Positions 1 to 7,733 are shown, numbered from the stretch's first letter. The stretch is DNA of 16,405 bases from Flavobacteriales bacterium UBA1995 (GCA_002336475.1 DDCX01000121.1:1-16405); one strand, 5' to 3'. Notes: generated from the letters alone by a model not told the origin. Program-made: numbers and translations.

Positions 1-408
1 GGTTTCCACAGCTTTCACAACTTCTATCTCCGACGCTCCTTCAATGCTCCATGCCTCATGGGTTGCTGCGGCGTCATCTTCAAACCACTCCAATGGTTCT
101 ACTGCATCCCCCTCTGCAACTGCGGGGTCTACCCTTTCGGGTGAACCATCCGCCTCTGCCTGTTCAGAGACGGGGTCCGAAAGCCAAAGTGCGCCACCAA
201 TCAAAGCCGCACCAGCAGCCGGGCCAATGATCCAACGCCATGAAGCCGCTGCCGCACCTCCTGCAGCACCCCCTGCCATGGCTGATTGCATGGTCAACCA
301 ACTGGGAGCCGCCATACCCGGCGCCTTTTCCAATGCTGAACGCATGCCCTGCTCAAAACCGCCCCCGGCAGCTCCGCGCTTTTTTTCTTCTTCTCGGTCC
401 TTACTCAC
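1..408 (-). CDS. Single-pass membrane protein encoded behind an ECF sigma factor (partial, 3' end outside window)
   Basis: This frame starts at a GTG (bases 408-406, minus strand) whose last two bases are in the TGA stop of the sigma factor gene, a GTGA overlap. It stays open for 136 codons to the window edge. The protein starts with a charged stretch (MSKDREEEKKR), then an Ala/Gly-rich segment, one hydrophobic segment at about residues 57-77 (WRWIIGPAAGAALIGGALW), and a strongly acidic region. That is the layout of a cytoplasmic tail, one membrane pass and an extracytoplasmic part. In Bacteroidota, genes directly downstream of and overlapping ECF sigma genes often encode the membrane partner or anti-sigma factor, sometimes with a C-terminal outer-membrane-like domain. 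The role as sigma regulator is inferred from position only; no known anti-sigma motif is visible. The opposite-strand frame in this region is its shadow. Confidence 0.7.
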   Translation of the reverse strand, partial: MSKDREEEKKRGAAGGGFEQGMRSALEKAPGMAAPSWLTMQSAMAGGAAGGAAAASWRWIIGPAAGAALIGGALWLSDPVSEQAEADGSPERVDPAVAEGDAVEPLEWFEDDAAATHEAWSIEGASEIEVVKAVET

Positions 409-1025
409 TGTTTCCTCAATTTCTCTCGCAACAACTCTCGCAAGTTGCGGCGGGCCTTTGCATAATTTGACTTGGACGTCCCCTCTGATATTCCAAGCTG
501 CGTGCTGATTTCTCTGTGCGCGTAGCCCTCAATAGCGTACAAGTTGAACACCGCCCGGTACATGGGCGTCAACTGTTCCATAGCCTCTAATATGTCTTTA
601 TGATCCAATGTGGCCCACTCAGGTTCAGATTGCTCTGTCTCCTTTGCCGACAACACGTCCAACATCTCCTCACTCTCTCCTACAAACTGCAGTTGCTTGG
701 AAGAACGCAATGCATCAATGGCCATGTTGACCATGATGCGCCGCATCCATCCTTCGAACGAACCTCTAAAAGTGTATCCACCAACGTTGCGGAACACCTT
801 TATAAATCCATCCTGCAGCACGTCCAACGCTTCCTGCTCACCGGGGATGTACCGGCGGATGGCCAGCAACATCTTACCCGCAAACGTTTCGTAGATCAAC
901 CTTTGGCCCTCCGATTCTCCAGCCTGAGCAGATTTTACCCAAGCCCGAAGGGTATCGGGGTCCGGAAGGTTGGACGGAGAAATGACGAATCGTTCCACAA
1001 TTGGTTGCCCCGGCTTAGGCTTCAT
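405..1025 (-). CDS. RNA polymerase ECF-type sigma-70 family sigma factor
   Basis: The 206-residue protein has the two domains of an ECF sigma factor. Region 2 is at about residues 43-108, with the core-binding and -10-recognition part around DVLQDGFIKVF and FEGWMRRIMVNMAIDALR. Region 4 is at about 145-199, a helix-turn-helix running from LTPMYRAVFNLYAIEGY through HREISTQLGISEGTSKSN. There is no region 1 or 3, as expected for this group. ECF factors direct RNA polymerase to a small regulon and are usually held by a membrane anti-sigma protein; the overlapping downstream gene is the candidate. The ATG at 1025 leaves about 20 residues before the first helix. No Shine-Dalgarno is visible, which is common in Bacteroidota. 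The gene diverges from mnmA across 88 bases. Which signal it answers cannot be told from the sequence. Confidence 0.93.
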   Translation of the reverse strand: MKPKPGQPIVERFVISPSNLPDPDTLRAWVKSAQAGESEGQRLIYETFAGKMLLAIRRYIPGEQEALDVLQDGFIKVFRNVGGYTFRGSFEGWMRRIMVNMAIDALRSSKQLQFVGESEEMLDVLSAKETEQSEPEWATLDHKDILEAMEQLTPMYRAVFNLYAIEGYAHREISTQLGISEGTSKSNYAKARRNLRELLREKLRKQ

Positions 1026-1101
1026 TCACAAAAAAGCAAAGCGCATGCCGGTTCGGCTCAATATCGAAAGATGTGACCACTCTTTCGCGGGTGCCCCGTT
1101 G

Positions 1102-1109
1102 TAGTTTCG
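1102..1109 (+). promoter_or_regulatory. Possible -7 promoter box of mnmA
   Basis: TAGTTTCG matches the Bacteroidota -7 consensus TAnnTTTG with one mismatch and ends 4 bases before the mnmA ATG. No clear -33 TTTG is present; a weak TTTC lies at 1083. If the spacing matches that at the SRP RNA gene, the transcript would begin at or next to the start codon. Confidence 0.25.
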
Positions 1110-1113
1110 CACC

Positions 1114-2262
1114 ATGCGCGTTGTAGTGGGCCTATCAGGTGGTGTGGACAGCAGCGTGGCCGCATTGCAATTGCAACGAGAAGGCCACGAAGTGATCGGC
1201 ATCTTTATGCGCAATTGGGTCGACGACTCTGTGACGATCGACAATGCCTGCCCTTGGGTAGACGATGCCAATGATGCCCTCTTGGTCGCACAACATTTGG
1301 GCATCCCTTTTCAAGTCATCGATTTGTCCGACGCTTATCGGGAGCGCATTGTGGACCACATGTTTGCAGAGTATGCGGCGGGCCGCACGCCCAATCCCGA
1401 TGTGCTGTGCAACCGAGAAATCAAGTTCGACCTCTTTAGAAAGGCGGCCCACCAATTGGGCGCCGACGCTGTGGCCACTGGTCATTACTGCAGAAGGGCC
1501 ACGACATCAGATGGACAGCACCAGCTGTTGGCAGGAAGAGACCCGAACAAGGACCAGAGCTACTTCCTGTGTCAGGTCACCCAAGAGCAACTTTCAGACG
1601 CCCTCTTTCCTGTGGGTGAATTGCAGAAGCCTGAAGTCCGGCGCATCGCAGAAGAAGCAGCATTGCCAACGGCCCAAAAAAAGGACAGTCAAGGCCTTTG
1701 TTTTGTGGGGAAGGTCAAGCTGCCCGACTTCTTACAACAACAGCTCAAAGTACAGGAGGGTCCCATCCTTGAAATCCCTTCCGAAGGGGTCATGGCAGGC
1801 CAACATCCTTGGGACGGGCCCGTTTTTAATTTGGGCCATGCCCGCGAAGTCGGGACACACCCTGGAGCGCATTTCTTTACCATTGGTCAGCGCCGCGGGC
1901 TCAATGTTGGTGGGCATGTGGAGCCGCTTTTTGTGATTGGCAAAGACATGGAGACCAACGCGTTGTTCGTCGGGGAGTCCGACCGCCACCCTGGTCTTCA
2001 CCGCAAAGGGCTGGCCATGACCGCATCCAATGTGCACTGGATCCGTCCTGACCGCGCTCCCGCAGAGACCATGGACAGCATGCAGGTTCGCGCTCGTTTT
2101 CGCTACCGCCAGCAGCTACAGGACGCAGAGCTCACAAAAACGGACTTTGGGTACACGTTGGTATTTGACCAGCCTCAATCTGGAATTGCACCCGGACAAT
2201 TTGCCGCATGGCACGATGTTGAAACTGGAGAAGAGGTGCTGGGAAGCGGCGTCATTGCCTAA
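1114..2262 (+). CDS. mnmA: tRNA-specific 2-thiouridylase MnmA
   Basis: MnmA makes 2-thiouridine at the wobble position (U34) of the tRNAs for Lys, Glu and Gln. It adenylates the base with ATP and takes sulfur from a cysteine-desulfurase relay. The 382-residue length is normal for the family. The N-terminal PP-loop motif SGGVDS is at residues 8-13. The catalytic cysteines are C99 in [14 protein letters not shown] and C196 in [11 protein letters not shown]. The central block [15 protein letters not shown] (141-155) is typical. The C-terminal part contains FTIGQRRGL and ends with the usual barrel ([11 protein letters not shown]). The start at 1114 puts the PP-loop at the expected distance from the N-terminus. 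The gene is divergent from the sigma factor gene and convergent with the glycosyltransferase, with only 21 bases between the latter two stops, so it is probably transcribed alone. Confidence 0.97.
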   Translation: MRVVVGLSGGVDSSVAALQLQREGHEVIGIFMRNWVDDSVTIDNACPWVDDANDALLVAQHLGIPFQVIDLSDAYRERIVDHMFAEYAAGRTPNPDVLCNREIKFDLFRKAAHQLGADAVATGHYCRRATTSDGQHQLLAGRDPNKDQSYFLCQVTQEQLSDALFPVGELQKPEVRRIAEEAALPTAQKKDSQGLCFVGKVKLPDFLQQQLKVQEGPILEIPSEGVMAGQHPWDGPVFNLGHAREVGTHPGAHFFTIGQRRGLNVGGHVEPLFVIGKDMETNALFVGESDRHPGLHRKGLAMTASNVHWIRPDRAPAETMDSMQVRARFRYRQQLQDAELTKTDFGYTLVFDQPQSGIAPGQFAAWHDVETGEEVLGSGVIA

Positions 2263-2283
2263 CCCAACGCCCACCGTAAACGC

Positions 2284-3267
2284 TTAGAGGGTATCCTTGA
2301 GCAGATAGACGTTTCTGCTGGGCGCATTGCGCGTCACCAGTTCCCCAACGAATCCCGCCAGGAACAACTGCAGCCCCATGACCATGAATGCCAAGGCAAG
2401 GTGAAAGGCGCTGATGTCTGCAATGTTTCGGGCTGCTACTTCTGAATACAAGGCCCAAAGCTTATATCCGCCGATACCTGCAAAGAGGGCAAAGCCGCCC
2501 GCGAACATGAGGGAGCCGAGAACGCCAAACAGGTGCATCGGTTTGTGACCGAAACGGCCCAAGAAAGCAATGGTCAGGAGGTCTAGAAAGCCGTTGACAA
2601 AGCGCTCCAAACCAAATTTGGTGGTGCCGTACTTCCTGGCTTGGTGTTGCACAACCTGCTCTCCTATGCGGGAAAATCCAGCCTGCTTGGCCAACACCGG
2701 AATATACCGGTGCATTTCACCATTGACTTCAACGGCTTGGACAACCTCTCTGCGGTAAGCCTTCAGTCCACAATTGAAATCGTGCAGGTGAATCCCACTG
2801 ACGCGTCGGGTGGCCCAGTTGTACAGCTTTGTAGGTACGGTTTTGGTGATGGGGTCGTGGCGTTTCTTTTTCCAGCCACTCACCAAGTCATATCCCTCCT
2901 CTAAGATCCTCCGCTCCAATTCGGGGACTTCTTCCGGACTGTCTTGCAAATCTGCATCCATGGTGATGACCACCTTGCCCTTGACCACCTTGAAACCGGT
3001 GTGAAGCGCAGCGCTCTTGCCTTGGTTCCTGGCAAAACTGATGCCCACCACCTTGTTGCTGTATTGCTCCTTGAGGCCTTGTACCACCTGCCAAGAGCCA
3101 TCAGACGAGCCGTCGTCCACAAACACCACCTCGTAGGTCCGCCCCGTCAAAACGCGGTCGATCCAAGACATGAGCTCGGGCAAACTCTCTTCTTCATTGA
3201 AAAGAGGAACCACAATGCTCAAATCGCATTCAGGACGTGTGGGAGATGTCAGTTGATCGGTGTCCAT
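2284..3267 (-). CDS. Family 2 glycosyltransferase, polyprenyl-phosphate sugar transferase type (DPM1/GtrB/ArnC-like)
   Basis: This family transfers a sugar from a nucleotide donor to polyprenyl phosphate at the cytoplasmic face of the membrane. The GT-A domain begins at LSIVVPLFNEEESLPEL (residues 16-32). DDGS (51-54) and the metal-binding DADLQD (104-109) are in place, and the acceptor-side stretch ARKYGTTKFG is typical of this clade. Two hydrophobic segments near the C-terminus (about residues 243-270 and 285-310) make the membrane anchor, as in GtrB-like proteins. Length (327) is normal. The gene lies 21 bases downstream of the DUF4199 gene on the same strand and is probably co-transcribed with it. 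The sugar and the final glycan are not predictable from sequence. No enzyme of glycan assembly other than KdsC is in the window. Confidence 0.93.
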   Translation of the reverse strand: MDTDQLTSPTRPECDLSIVVPLFNEEESLPELMSWIDRVLTGRTYEVVFVDDGSSDGSWQVVQGLKEQYSNKVVGISFARNQGKSAALHTGFKVVKGKVVITMDADLQDSPEEVPELERRILEEGYDLVSGWKKKRHDPITKTVPTKLYNWATRRVSGIHLHDFNCGLKAYRREVVQAVEVNGEMHRYIPVLAKQAGFSRIGEQVVQHQARKYGTTKFGLERFVNGFLDLLTIAFLGRFGHKPMHLFGVLGSLMFAGGFALFAGIGGYKLWALYSEVAARNIADISAFHLALAFMVMGLQLFLAGFVGELVTRNAPSRNVYLLKDTL

Positions 3268-3288
3268 GGGACTTCTGCAAGGTAAAGC

Positions 3289-3909
3289 TCAGCCGCGGAA
3301 GCTGCCATCATCTGGCAACCGACGTTTGAGGATGAGGGAGACAATGGCCGCCAAAAATGCCAGCCAGACCAAGCTGGTCAAGGCATCCACCAATTGACCA
3401 CCCCATGAAAGGGAATTGCGCGTGGATTCCTTGAACAATTCTACCATCCCTCCCCATTCTTCTGACACGCCTCCAATATTCAATGCCTCCAAAGCCTCCT
3501 CTGACTTGCGCACAACTAGTTCGACGTATGCTTCTACCAGGTCTGGTCTCATCGCGTGAAACAGCAACAGCATGAACATGTTGTATCCCAACCGCGCTAA
3601 AAATCCAGCCAACAAGGACAAACCAAATGCCCGACCAAAGTCCAGGGTCCCTTCTTCGTTTCGCACTGAAAGCAACACCATCACCATTACGGACACGACA
3701 ACGGTGAGCACAAAAGGGGTGCTCCATTGGCCGAGCAATGCTTCGAACCGAATCATGTAGGCCAGCAGATACCCGACCAACACCAAACCGGCTCCTGCCG
3801 CAGCATGTCCAAACAAGAAAGATGGAATCCCCTTGCGCATGGGCCCAGCTTCTGCAGGCCTGGCAGTGTGCTTCTCGATGTTGTCGTTCATCGGGCCCAA
3901 TATCGACAT
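3289..3909 (-). CDS. DUF4199 domain-containing membrane protein
   Basis: The 206-residue protein has four hydrophobic segments, at about residues 33-55, 63-82, 95-119 and 172-195, with a hydrophilic stretch (about 125-168) between the third and fourth. This layout and the N-terminal HAAAGAGLVLVGYLLAYMI segment fit DUF4199, a Bacteroidota family of unknown function commonly next to a family 2 glycosyltransferase, as here. I cannot assign a reaction, and the link to glycolipid or envelope glycan synthesis is guilt by association. The start is uncertain: ATG at 3909 or the in-frame ATG at 3891, six codons later. The 5' end faces the SRP RNA gene, leaving about 40 bases for both promoters. Confidence 0.85.
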   Translation of the reverse strand: MSILGPMNDNIEKHTARPAEAGPMRKGIPSFLFGHAAAGAGLVLVGYLLAYMIRFEALLGQWSTPFVLTVVVSVMVMVLLSVRNEEGTLDFGRAFGLSLLAGFLARLGYNMFMLLLFHAMRPDLVEAYVELVVRKSEEALEALNIGGVSEEWGGMVELFKESTRNSLSWGGQLVDALTSLVWLAFLAAIVSLILKRRLPDDGSFRG

Positions 3910-3939
3910 CCATGGTGTACAATGGAACCATCACTGTCC

Positions 3940-3947
3940 TACCTTTG
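3940..3947 (+). promoter_or_regulatory. -7 promoter box of the SRP RNA gene
   Basis: TACCTTTG is a perfect match to the Bacteroidota housekeeping -7 element TAnnTTTG. It ends 5 bases before the first base (3953) of the SRP RNA closing stem, which is the right place for a transcription start at about 3951-3953. No convincing -33 TTTG is seen upstream. Confidence 0.55.
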
Positions 3948-3950
3948 TCC

Positions 3951-4056
3951 ACGGAGGGCAAGTCTCCCACGGCCAGCTCCCACCAAACCCCCCAGGGCCG
4001 GAAGGCAGCAAGGGACGGTGGTCGTAGCGGTGCGATGGGAATCGCTTGCCCTCTCT
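3951..4056 (+). ncRNA. ffs: Signal recognition particle RNA, small bacterial type (4.5S RNA)
   Basis: The RNA scaffold binds Ffh and targets ribosomes making membrane proteins to FtsY and the Sec/YidC machinery. The hallmark apical domain is at 3988-4014: a CCC/GGG-closed helix with the CAGG and AGCA internal-loop strands and a GGAA tetraloop (4000-4003) closed by CC/GG. Below it, CCACC (3980-3984) pairs with GGTGG (4017-4021). CCCA (3966-3969) can pair with TGGG (4036-4039). The closing stem GGAGGGCAAG (3953-3962) pairs over all ten positions, one of them G-U, with CTTGCCCTCT (4045-4054). A run of six T (4056-4061) follows. The length, about 106 nt, fits the single-hairpin SRP RNA without an Alu domain. 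The exact ends are inferred from the stem and the -7 box. Confidence 0.93.
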
Positions 4057-4061
4057 TTTTT
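4045..4061 (+). terminator. Intrinsic terminator of the SRP RNA gene
   Basis: The 3' strand of the SRP closing stem (4045-4054) is followed after one base by T6 (4056-4061), so the RNA's own basal helix serves as the terminator hairpin. The next coding sequence starts only three bases beyond the T run. Confidence 0.6.
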
Positions 4062-4064
4062 CCC

Positions 4065-4892
4065 ATGCGAACCGACTTCCACCGACAAGCCAAAGTCGTT
4101 CTTGTCACCGGTGCCACCACCGGGATTGGCTCATCCATCGCACGCGTTCTTGCCGAAGCAGGACACCGCGTTTGGGGCACAGGACGCAGCTCCGAAACCA
4201 GCCTCCCCCTCCCTGGAAAACCAGGGAGCATCGCCCTCGATGTGACCCAACCCGCTACAGTAGATGCCGCCATATCTACCATCGTATCGGAAGAGGGGCG
4301 CATCGATGCCGTGATCAACAATGCGGGAATAGGCATGATGGGCGCCATGGGCGACACCACGGAAGAAGAATTGCTGACCGTATACCGCACCAACGTGGTG
4401 GGCCTGCATACAGTAAGCAAAACGGCCATACCACATTTGATCGCCTCTGAGGGGCATTTGCTGCATGTAGGCAGTGTCGCAGGAGTGGTCGGACTGCCCT
4501 TCCGCGGAGTCTATTGTTCCTCCAAAGCCGCTGTGGAATTGATCGCGGAAGCACAGAGCATGGAACTCGCCCGTCATGGGGTACGCGTGACCGTGCTGAG
4601 GCCGGGAGATTTTAAAACGGCCATCAACGCCAACAGGCTCAGGGTCGCCCACCCCAACCACGCCGTCAACCCCGGCTTCGATGCCGTCTGTGACGCTGTA
4701 AACGCAGAGGTAGCCCATGCCAAAGACCCTGCAGACATGGGCAGAGCCGTGCTCAAACTCTTGGACCAAAAGAAGCCCCCTCTGTATGTCACTGTGGCTC
4801 CCCCCCTTCAGCGGCTGGCCATCCGGCTCAAACGGGTTCTACCCGACCGGGTTTTTGAAGCTTTGATCGCAAGGCGCTATCCCTTGCGCTGA
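4065..4892 (+). CDS. Short-chain dehydrogenase/reductase (SDR family NAD(P)-dependent oxidoreductase)
   Basis: This is a classical SDR of 275 residues from the ATG at 4065. The nucleotide-binding motif TGATTGIG is at residues 15-22, NNAG at 85-88, and the catalytic residues are N110, S137 and the YxxxK pair Y150/K154 (YCSSK). The basic residue R41 after the second strand suggests NADP(H) preference. The C-terminal 50 residues are basic (IRLKRVLPDRVFEALIARRY), resembling SDRs that act on lipid-like substrates at membranes; the substrate is unknown. The frame is open far upstream, into 3738, but that stretch is antisense to DUF4199 and runs through the SRP RNA. An ATG at 4035 would also lie inside the SRP RNA. 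I therefore chose 4065, which places the Rossmann motif at the usual distance. There is no room for an ordinary promoter between the SRP terminator and this start. Confidence 0.92.
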   Translation: MRTDFHRQAKVVLVTGATTGIGSSIARVLAEAGHRVWGTGRSSETSLPLPGKPGSIALDVTQPATVDAAISTIVSEEGRIDAVINNAGIGMMGAMGDTTEEELLTVYRTNVVGLHTVSKTAIPHLIASEGHLLHVGSVAGVVGLPFRGVYCSSKAAVELIAEAQSMELARHGVRVTVLRPGDFKTAINANRLRVAHPNHAVNPGFDAVCDAVNAEVAHAKDPADMGRAVLKLLDQKKPPLYVTVAPPLQRLAIRLKRVLPDRVFEALIARRYPLR

Positions 4893-4898
4893 ATCGCG

Positions 4899-4906
4899 CA
4901 TTTTTG
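4899..4906 (+). promoter_or_regulatory. Possible -7 promoter box of the biotin carboxylase gene
   Basis: CATTTTTG matches TAnnTTTG at all but the first base and ends 7 bases before the ATG at 4914. It lies in the 21-base gap after the SDR stop codon. No -33 element is clear, so this is weak evidence taken alone. Confidence 0.2.
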
Positions 4907-4913
4907 TGGGGCC

Positions 4914-6440
4914 ATGCCCAGTACTGTATCCCATCGTCCCATTCACAAGGTCTTGATCGCCAACCGCGGCGAGATTGCGTTGCGCATTATGAGAACCGTG
5001 CGAGCCATGGGACTCCAAAGCGTTGCTGTTTACTCCGATGTCGATGCCGACATGCCCTTTGCGCGGTATGCTGACGAAGCCGTGCACATTGGCCCTGCCA
5101 CCGCAGCCGAATCTTATTTGATTCCTGAGCGCATCATTGAAGCCGCCCACAAAACAGGTGCAGATGCCATCCATCCTGGGTACGGCTTCTTGAGCGAAAA
5201 CGCGGCTTTTGCCCAAGCCACAGAAGATGCCGGGATCGCATTCATCGGCCCCCGTCCCAGCAGCATACAGACTATGGGCGACAAGCTCTCGGCCAAAGCA
5301 GCGGTTTCGTTGCAGGGTGTGCCGTTGGTGCCCGGCTCCGAAGGGGAGATCACTGACTTGGACGAAGCAGAGCGTCTGGCCGCAGAAATCGGATTTCCCG
5401 TCATGGTCAAGGCCAGCGCTGGCGGGGGCGGAAAAGGCATGCGCGTGGTGCACGACCCCGACCAGCTCCGCAGCGAAACACAGCGTGCCATGAGTGAGGC
5501 GACCAGCGCATTTGGCAACGGAGCCGTCTTCTTGGAACGTTTCGTCACCGAACCCCGCCACATTGAAATTCAAGTGCTCTGTGACGCACACGGCAATGGC
5601 GTGCACTTGTATGAGCGGGAATGCAGCATTCAACGCCGCCATCAAAAGGTTGTCGAAGAAGCCCCCAGTGCCCTGCTCGATGGCCCCCTCCGTCAGCAAA
5701 TGGGCCAATGTGCGCTGGATTGCGCAGCCGCATGCGGTTACATAGGTGCGGGGACGGTTGAGTTTCTGGTAGATGCCAACCGGAACTTTTACTTCCTGGA
5801 GATGAACACCCGCCTTCAAGTGGAACACCCCGTCACGGAGATGATCACCGGGGTAGATCTGGTAGAAGAGCAAATCAGAATTGCTCAGGGAGAAGTCCTC
5901 AGGCTGACCCAAGAAATGCTCAGTATCCAAGGGCATGCCATTGAACTGAGGGTCTACGCTGAAGACGTGCCTGCAGGCTTCCTGCCTTCTACAGGCAAAC
6001 TCGCCGCGCACATTGCGCCACAAGGTCCTGGGATTCGCGTGGATGCCGGCGTGGAGACTGGAGATGACATTTCGATTTATTACGACCCCATGATCTCCAA
6101 GCTCTGTGCCCATGGCATGGACCGCAACCAGGCCATCGAAAGGCTGCGCAGGGCCATCGACGAGTACACCATCCAAGGGGTAGAAACCACACTAGATTTC
6201 GGACGCTTCGTGCTCGACCACCCCGCTTTCGTATCCGGGAAGTTCGACACTGGATTTGTCTCTACTCACTTCGACGCTGCCAGGTTTACGGCCTACAACG
6301 AAGCCCGCAAAGCTCCGCTCAATTGGTCCGCTGCTACCGCCGTCTTAGAGACAGCAGACCACACAGCAGATAGCCAGCACCCTGGAACAACTTCAGAACC
6401 AAGCACAGGAAAAGCCTGGAGGGGACGTTTCGCAGAATGA
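4914..6440 (+). CDS. accC: Biotin carboxylase subunit of acetyl-CoA/acyl-CoA carboxylase
   Basis: Biotin carboxylase uses ATP and bicarbonate to carboxylate biotin on a carrier protein, the first half-reaction of acetyl- or propionyl-CoA carboxylase. The protein has the N-terminal fold (ANRGEIALRI, from residue 16), HPGYGFLSEN, the glycine-rich ATP lid GGGGKGM (170-176), RECSIQRRHQK (235-245) and the catalytic EMNTRLQVEHPVTE (296-309), then the C-terminal domain through YYDPMISKL. All active-site signatures look intact. It ends at 508 residues with no biotin-attachment (MKM) domain, so it is a separate subunit. The last 50 or so residues form a Thr/Ala-rich tail with no conserved motif. It is longer than E. 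coli AccC (about 450). Subunits for the carrier and carboxyltransferase are not nearby, so acetyl-CoA versus propionyl-CoA use cannot be decided. Confidence 0.93.
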   Translation: MPSTVSHRPIHKVLIANRGEIALRIMRTVRAMGLQSVAVYSDVDADMPFARYADEAVHIGPATAAESYLIPERIIEAAHKTGADAIHPGYGFLSENAAFAQATEDAGIAFIGPRPSSIQTMGDKLSAKAAVSLQGVPLVPGSEGEITDLDEAERLAAEIGFPVMVKASAGGGGKGMRVVHDPDQLRSETQRAMSEATSAFGNGAVFLERFVTEPRHIEIQVLCDAHGNGVHLYERECSIQRRHQKVVEEAPSALLDGPLRQQMGQCALDCAAACGYIGAGTVEFLVDANRNFYFLEMNTRLQVEHPVTEMITGVDLVEEQIRIAQGEVLRLTQEMLSIQGHAIELRVYAEDVPAGFLPSTGKLAAHIAPQGPGIRVDAGVETGDDISIYYDPMISKLCAHGMDRNQAIERLRRAIDEYTIQGVETTLDFGRFVLDHPAFVSGKFDTGFVSTHFDAARFTAYNEARKAPLNWSAATAVLETADHTADSQHPGTTSEPSTGKAWRGRFAE

Positions 6441-6480
6441 CACAGCAACTTTTTTGCGCGTTTTACGTTCAAAAGGCGCC

Positions 6481-7095
6481 ATGTCCGTGCAAATCATACG
6501 TGCCCTTTTCTGCCTAGCCGCCCTCTTCTGTGTGGCTTTGGCACCTGTGCACGGCATAGCCCAAACAGACAGTCTGCCCCCCATGGTTCATCTGGATGAA
6601 GCCGTCATTCAGCCCGGTCCAAGCATTCCAGCAGGCCACCGCACCCCACCTGGTTCAAAGCGTTACAACCGCCTGGAAAAGAGGGTAATCAAGGTGTGGC
6701 CCTATGCTGCGTATGCAGGTCTGGCGATGGATAGCCTAGAAATGGAACTTGAAGGAATCCCATCGGCGAAGGAGCGAAAAGCCGTGATTCAAGCAAGGGA
6801 GGACGCCCTAAAAGTTCGGTTTGAAGGAGAGTTGCGGCGATTGACAGTTCGAGAAGGTGTGATCCTCATTCGACTCATTGACCGCCAGGCCAACCAAACC
6901 ACTTTTGGGGTTGTGCAAGAGTTGAAGGGCCGATTGAGTGCCTTTATGTGGCAAGGACTCGCCCGCCTCTTTGGCCACGACCTTAAGAGCGAGTATGATC
7001 CAACAGGAAGCGACGCAGCCATCGAGCACATCATTCACAAACACAGTTTGGAATGCCATTCAGGAAGTTCCTGGGCCTCTGCACAAGAGCGCTGA
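6481..7095 (+). CDS. DUF4294 domain-containing secreted protein
   Basis: This 204-residue protein has a clear N-terminal signal peptide (MSVQIIRALFCLAALFCVALAPVHG, likely cut near GIA|Q) and a soluble domain with the DUF4294 pattern: an RYNRLEKRVIKVWPYAAYA stretch, a charged helical middle and the RREGVI/RLIDRQ-like segment LTVREGVILIRLIDRQ. DUF4294 is a Bacteroidota family of unknown function, so no activity is claimed. I chose the ATG at 6481; an in-frame TTG at 6454 would place extra residues before the signal peptide. It lies 40 bases after accC, and 80 bases separate it from the exonuclease gene. The protein is probably periplasmic. Its C-terminus (HKHSLECHSG onward) is not recognisable. 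Confidence 0.85.
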   Translation: MSVQIIRALFCLAALFCVALAPVHGIAQTDSLPPMVHLDEAVIQPGPSIPAGHRTPPGSKRYNRLEKRVIKVWPYAAYAGLAMDSLEMELEGIPSAKERKAVIQAREDALKVRFEGELRRLTVREGVILIRLIDRQANQTTFGVVQELKGRLSAFMWQGLARLFGHDLKSEYDPTGSDAAIEHIIHKHSLECHSGSSWASAQER

Positions 7096-7161
7096 CACCC
7101 AGCGGCGCCCTCCAACTTCCAAACAACGACCAACATCCTGCATCGCCCACTGCGTCCAAGC

Positions 7162-7169
7162 TATCTTCG
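7162..7169 (+). promoter_or_regulatory. Possible -7 promoter box of the exonuclease-ccm operon
   Basis: TATCTTCG differs from TAnnTTTG at one position, the same position as the mnmA box, and ends 6 bases before the ATG at 7176. It sits in the 80-base gap after the DUF4294 gene, the largest gap between genes on the plus strand after 4065. No -33 element is evident. Confidence 0.22.
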
Positions 7170-7175
7170 CCAAGC

Positions 7176-7733
7176 ATGGAGAAGGCATTCATCTTGTATG
7201 ACCTCGAAGCCACGTGCTGGCGGACAAGCCGTCCAAAGCGGGTGGAAATCATAGAGGTAGGAGCAGTCAAAGTCAACGCGGACCTAGAAATTGTCTCTGA
7301 GTACTGCGCCTTTGTGAGGCCTTTGGTCCACCCTGTCATCAGCAAGTTTTGTACCTCCCTCACCTCCATTCGGCAATCCGACATTGACTTCGCTCCCCAA
7401 TTCGACGAAGTCATGGAGGACTACGAAGACTGGATGGGCGTCGGAAAGGCAGACGTGATCCCCATGAGCTGGGGTGACTTTGACAAGCGCCAACTGATTA
7501 CAGATGCGGCACTCCATGACATGCAACTGGATTGGCTGGACGCCCATGTTTGCTTCCAGAAGCATTTTGGGAAATGGAAGAAGTCCCAAAACCAGGTGGG
7601 GCTGAAAAAGGCATTGGAAGAAGAAGGCATCAATTGGTCTGGCACCGAGCACCGGGCCATCGACGATGCCCGCAACATGGCCGAGCTGTTCTGCAAGGTG
7701 GCCTCCAACATCCCGAGCCTCAGGCTAAAGTAA
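7176..7733 (+). CDS. DEDDh-family 3'-5' exonuclease (ERI1/KapD-like)
   Basis: The 185-residue protein is almost all exonuclease domain. Motif I is YDLEATCW with D9 and E11. Motif II is in SWGDFDKRQL (D101 or, by analogy with ERI1-like proteins, D103). Motif III is HRAIDDARNMAEL with H159 and D164, which makes it a DEDDh enzyme using two metal ions. The 'DLEATCW' wording is typical of the ERI1/KapD-like branch, which acts on RNA or DNA 3' ends; the natural substrate is unknown. The ATG at 7176 lies directly before the domain. The frame is open upstream to 7053, but that adds a low-complexity stretch overlapping the DUF4294 gene. Its stop overlaps the ccmB start (TAATG), so the two are translationally coupled. 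Confidence 0.9.
   Translation: MEKAFILYDLEATCWRTSRPKRVEIIEVGAVKVNADLEIVSEYCAFVRPLVHPVISKFCTSLTSIRQSDIDFAPQFDEVMEDYEDWMGVGKADVIPMSWGDFDKRQLITDAALHDMQLDWLDAHVCFQKHFGKWKKSQNQVGLKKALEEEGINWSGTEHRAIDDARNMAELFCKVASNIPSLRLK

Noticed and set aside
44..508. Plus-strand open frame of 154 codons at the left edge
   Set aside because: It is antisense to the sigma factor and its membrane partner, is rich in Ser/Ala/Pro as expected from a reversed Ala/Gly-rich gene, and has no recognisable domain.
2263..2283. Possible bidirectional terminator between mnmA and the glycosyltransferase gene
   Set aside because: The 21-base gap between the two convergent stops has no stem-loop or T run that I can see.
3738..4064. 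Upstream extension of the SDR reading frame
   Set aside because: It is antisense to the DUF4199 gene and passes through the SRP RNA; the SDR fold begins just after 4065 and the extra sequence has no SDR similarity.
4209..4228. Inverted repeat CTCCCTGG-AAAA-CCAGGGAG in the SDR gene
   Set aside because: An 8-base stem with a perfect loop could look like a terminator, but it lies inside the coding sequence near its 5' end and no T run follows.
3308..4429. Minus-strand open frame of 373 codons
   Set aside because: It overlaps the DUF4199 gene in another frame, crosses the SRP RNA and is antisense to the SDR; its translation is low-complexity and matches no family.
4839..6176. Minus-strand open frame of 445 codons
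   Set aside because: It is the complement of the conserved biotin carboxylase gene; long antisense frames are common in GC-rich genes, and the His/Gly/Cys-rich translation is not protein-like.
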